This document shows positions 32,689-34,814 of a stretch of 34,814 nt of DNA, in pieces. The stretch is from NCBI GenBank assembly GCA_016841675.1, contig JAENYQ010000033.1:1-34814 (forward strand), written 5' to 3'. The translations under genes were made by a program, and so were the position numbers. The number at the start of each line of letters is the position of its first letter. Positions within the stretch are counted from its first letter, which is position 1. The stretch comes from Desulfotomaculum sp. (GTDB lineage Bacteria > Bacillota > Desulfotomaculia > Desulfotomaculales > Desulfallaceae). The notes beneath the pieces were generated by a model. The model had not been told where the DNA came from. It saw only the letters and a program-made list of their open reading frames with translations, and did no database searches.

Positions 32689-32799
32689 GTTTTTGATTGG
32701 CAGAAGCTGTTGTTAAAATAGGGCCAAAAGGTGTTAAAATTATAGATGTGGCATAATATCATCAGGAATGATGGGGAGTAAGTGCAGAAAGGGATACCC

Positions 32800-34689
32800 A
32801 TGCATATATTGAGTGCTGAAAATATATTTAAAAGCTACAGTGAAAAAAAACTGCTTAGCAATATCAATCTTGGTCTAAATGAAGGGGATAAAATAGGCCT
32901 GATCGGGATTAATGGCACGGGCAAATCCACGCTGCTGCAGATCATCGCCGGGGTGGAAAGAGCAGACGCGGGCAATATAATTAAGGGCAAGGCAGTTAGA
33001 ATAGCATACCTGCCCCAAAACCCGGTTTTTGATCCCGAGGCTACGGTACTGGAGCAGGTATTTAAAGGGAACTCCAAGATAATGAAGTTGATTAGGGAGT
33101 ACGAAGAGGCCATCAGCAGACCGGATCCGGCAAGCGATATAATGGCGAATCTTACGCACGAGATGGAAGTAATGGGTGCCTGGAATATCCAAAGTGAAGC
33201 AAGAGCTATTCTGACAAGGCTGGGCAGTTCGGATCTTAATGCCCAAGTAGGTACCTTATCCGGGGGGCAAAAAAAGAAAATCGCTCTGGCCGCCGCATTG
33301 GTAAACCCTGCTGATTTACTTATTTTGGATGAGCCAACAAACCACCTGGACAATGACACCATTGACTGGCTGGAACAATATCTAAATAAGAGAAAAGGTT
33401 CGCTGCTGATGATTACCCATGACCGGTATTTTTTGGATCGGGTGGTCAATCAAATCGCTGAGTTAGAAAATGGCCATCTTTATTTATATCAAGGTAATTA
33501 TAGTTATTTCCTGGGTAAAAAAATTGAGCGGGTAGAAATAGCGGAAGCGAGCGAGATAAAAAGACAGCGGTTGCTAAAAAAAGAGCTGGCCTGGATTAAG
33601 AAGGGCGCTAAAGCCAGAACCACCAAGCAGAAAGCCCGCATCGACCGTTTTAACAAGTTAAGTGAACAGGATGGGACTCCCATAGATGAAAAACTACAAA
33701 TATCAGTGGCTTCCAGCCGCCTTGGTAAGAAAATAATTGCCTTGGAGAATATAAGTAAATCCTATAATCACATGCAGGTAATAGATAATTTTAGTTATTC
33801 GTTGCTCAGGAATGACCGGGTTGGTATCGTCGGGCCAAACGGATGCGGTAAGTCGACCCTTTTAAATATCATCTGCGGTAAGCTTAAGCCCGACAGTGGT
33901 ACGGTAGAAGTGGGGGAAACAGTAAAGATTGGCCTGTACTCCCAGGAAGTGCAGCCTATTGATGACAGTCTAAGGGTTATAGAGTATATCAAAGAAACGG
34001 CTGAGTATTTAAGCACCGCCGATGGGTATCAGATAAGCGCATCGCAGATGCTGGAGAGGTTTTTATTTTCTCCTGCATTACAGTGGTCTTTAATCGAGAA
34101 ACTCTCCGGTGGGGAAAAAAGAAGGCTAATGCTGCTTAAAGTACTTATGGAAGCGCCCAACATACTGCTGCTGGATGAGCCAACCAACGACTTGGATATA
34201 GAAACACTGGCTGTTTTGGAGGATTACCTTGAAGATTTTAACGGAGCTGTTATTGCTGTTTCTCATGATCGATATTTCCTAGACCGGATGGCTGAAAAAA
34301 TATTTGCCTTTGCCGGGAACGCAAGCATTGTGCAGTATCCGGGGAATTATACCGATTTTAAAGAAAAGAGTGTTGATAGCCAAATTAATGTCGCCGCTAA
34401 TAAAATTGCGGATAAGGATAAGGTCAAAAATGTCGCCGTTAAAACAAAGGAAAAGCCGTTAAAGTTCACTTATAATGAACAAAGAGAATATGTAGAAATA
34501 GATACTATCATTGCTGAGATTGAGGCCGAGATTAAGAATTTGAAAGAGAAAATTGATCGAGAATTTGACAACTATGTACTCCTGCAGCAATTATTAGCAG
34601 AAAAGGATGGTCTGGAAAAACATCTGGAAGAAAAAATGGAAAGATGGGTTTATCTCAATGAGCTGGCCGAAAAAATATCTAAGGGATAG
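32800..34689 (+). CDS. ABC-F family ATPase, Uup-like
   Basis: A 629-residue soluble protein with two ABC ATPase domains, a charged linker and a C-terminal coiled coil, the Uup layout. First domain: Walker A GINGTGKST, signature LSGGQKKKIALA, Walker B LLILDEPTNHLD. Second: GPNGCGKST, LSGGEKRRLMLL, LLLLDEPTNDLD. The linker EIKRQRLLKKELAWIKKGAKARTTKQKARI is typical. A coiled coil lies near residues 560-625 (IIAEIEAEIKNLKEKIDREF...). Uup proteins act in translation and in DNA recombination or repair; which applies here is unknown. ATG 32800 is preceded by AAAGGG; GTG 32782 in frame is an alternative. Its neighbour gene is divergent and unrelated. Confidence 0.93.
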   Translation: MHILSAENIFKSYSEKKLLSNINLGLNEGDKIGLIGINGTGKSTLLQIIAGVERADAGNIIKGKAVRIAYLPQNPVFDPEATVLEQVFKGNSKIMKLIREYEEAISRPDPASDIMANLTHEMEVMGAWNIQSEARAILTRLGSSDLNAQVGTLSGGQKKKIALAAALVNPADLLILDEPTNHLDNDTIDWLEQYLNKRKGSLLMITHDRYFLDRVVNQIAELENGHLYLYQGNYSYFLGKKIERVEIAEASEIKRQRLLKKELAWIKKGAKARTTKQKARIDRFNKLSEQDGTPIDEKLQISVASSRLGKKIIALENISKSYNHMQVIDNFSYSLLRNDRVGIVGPNGCGKSTLLNIICGKLKPDSGTVEVGETVKIGLYSQEVQPIDDSLRVIEYIKETAEYLSTADGYQISASQMLERFLFSPALQWSLIEKLSGGEKRRLMLLKVLMEAPNILLLDEPTNDLDIETLAVLEDYLEDFNGAVIAVSHDRYFLDRMAEKIFAFAGNASIVQYPGNYTDFKEKSVDSQINVAANKIADKDKVKNVAVKTKEKPLKFTYNEQREYVEIDTIIAEIEAEIKNLKEKIDREFDNYVLLQQLLAEKDGLEKHLEEKMERWVYLNELAEKISKG

Positions 34690-34814
34690 GTGCCCATGCC
34701 GTATTTGCGGCACCATCAGCGGGATTAAAATTTATTATCAGACAATCTTATGTCAACGTAGTTTTATGTCATTGCTATGAATCCAACCACTGTATGGGCG
34801 CATTTAACTAGGGG

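Overview
The window reads as a chromosomal segment from a low-to-mid G+C, Gram-positive anaerobe of the Clostridia. The Desulfotomaculum/Peptococcaceae group is the best guess, from the style of the genes and regulators; that is inference and no rRNA is present to settle it. Supporting signs are strong AGGAGG-type ribosome sites, TTG/GTG starts, a T-box leader, a preQ1-I riboswitch and an EtfBA/flavin-oxidase cluster. About 20 intact protein genes are present. No rRNA, tRNA, CRISPR array, transposase gene or integrase gene was seen.

Layout. 1-293: palindromic intergenic repeats. 294-980: AIM24-family protein, followed by a TerD-like remnant. 1667-7264: a branched-chain amino-acid ABC importer operon (livJHMGF) behind a T-box leader with two successive antiterminator/terminator units, closed by a 38-bp palindromic terminator. 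7594-9171: a 7TM-PAS-GGDEF diguanylate cyclase. 9415-11190: a YerA-type amidohydrolase. 11478-16843 (minus strand): a P2-type cation ATPase, a queuosine-precursor transporter under a preQ1-I riboswitch, and a YkpA/YbiT-like ABC-F ATPase. 17144-22110: an MFS transporter, a DinG/XPD-type Fe-S helicase and a membrane-anchored metallophosphoesterase. 22551-24152: a vanadium-haloperoxidase-like protein. 24276-26768: a phage-style switch made of a self-cleaving S24 repressor, a divergent small Cro-like protein, four matching 15-bp operators, a zinc-ribbon protein behind the last operator, and a frameshifted small gene after the repressor. 26964-29872: etfB-etfA plus a degenerate GlcD/GlcE-like flavoprotein. 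30235-34689: an orphan proA, an unrecognised helical protein on the minus strand, and a Uup-like ABC-F ATPase.

How parts work together. The T-box should switch on leucine/isoleucine/valine import when a cognate tRNA (probably tRNA-Leu) is uncharged. The preQ1 riboswitch should turn off precursor uptake when preQ1 is plentiful. The repressor/Cro pair looks like a domesticated prophage switch that may respond to DNA damage.

The most striking finding is in livF: three tandem copies of a palindromic element of about 42 bp lie inside the coding region without breaking the frame, adding about 43 residues to the ATPase. A degenerate relative sits in the livM-livG gap. The window is rich in other small palindromic repeats, including a 56-bp hairpin in two nearly identical copies, an 80-bp palindrome, and a 175-bp element with inverted ends. 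A deleted second copy of the repressor's 3' end now supplies the terminator of the metallophosphoesterase gene.
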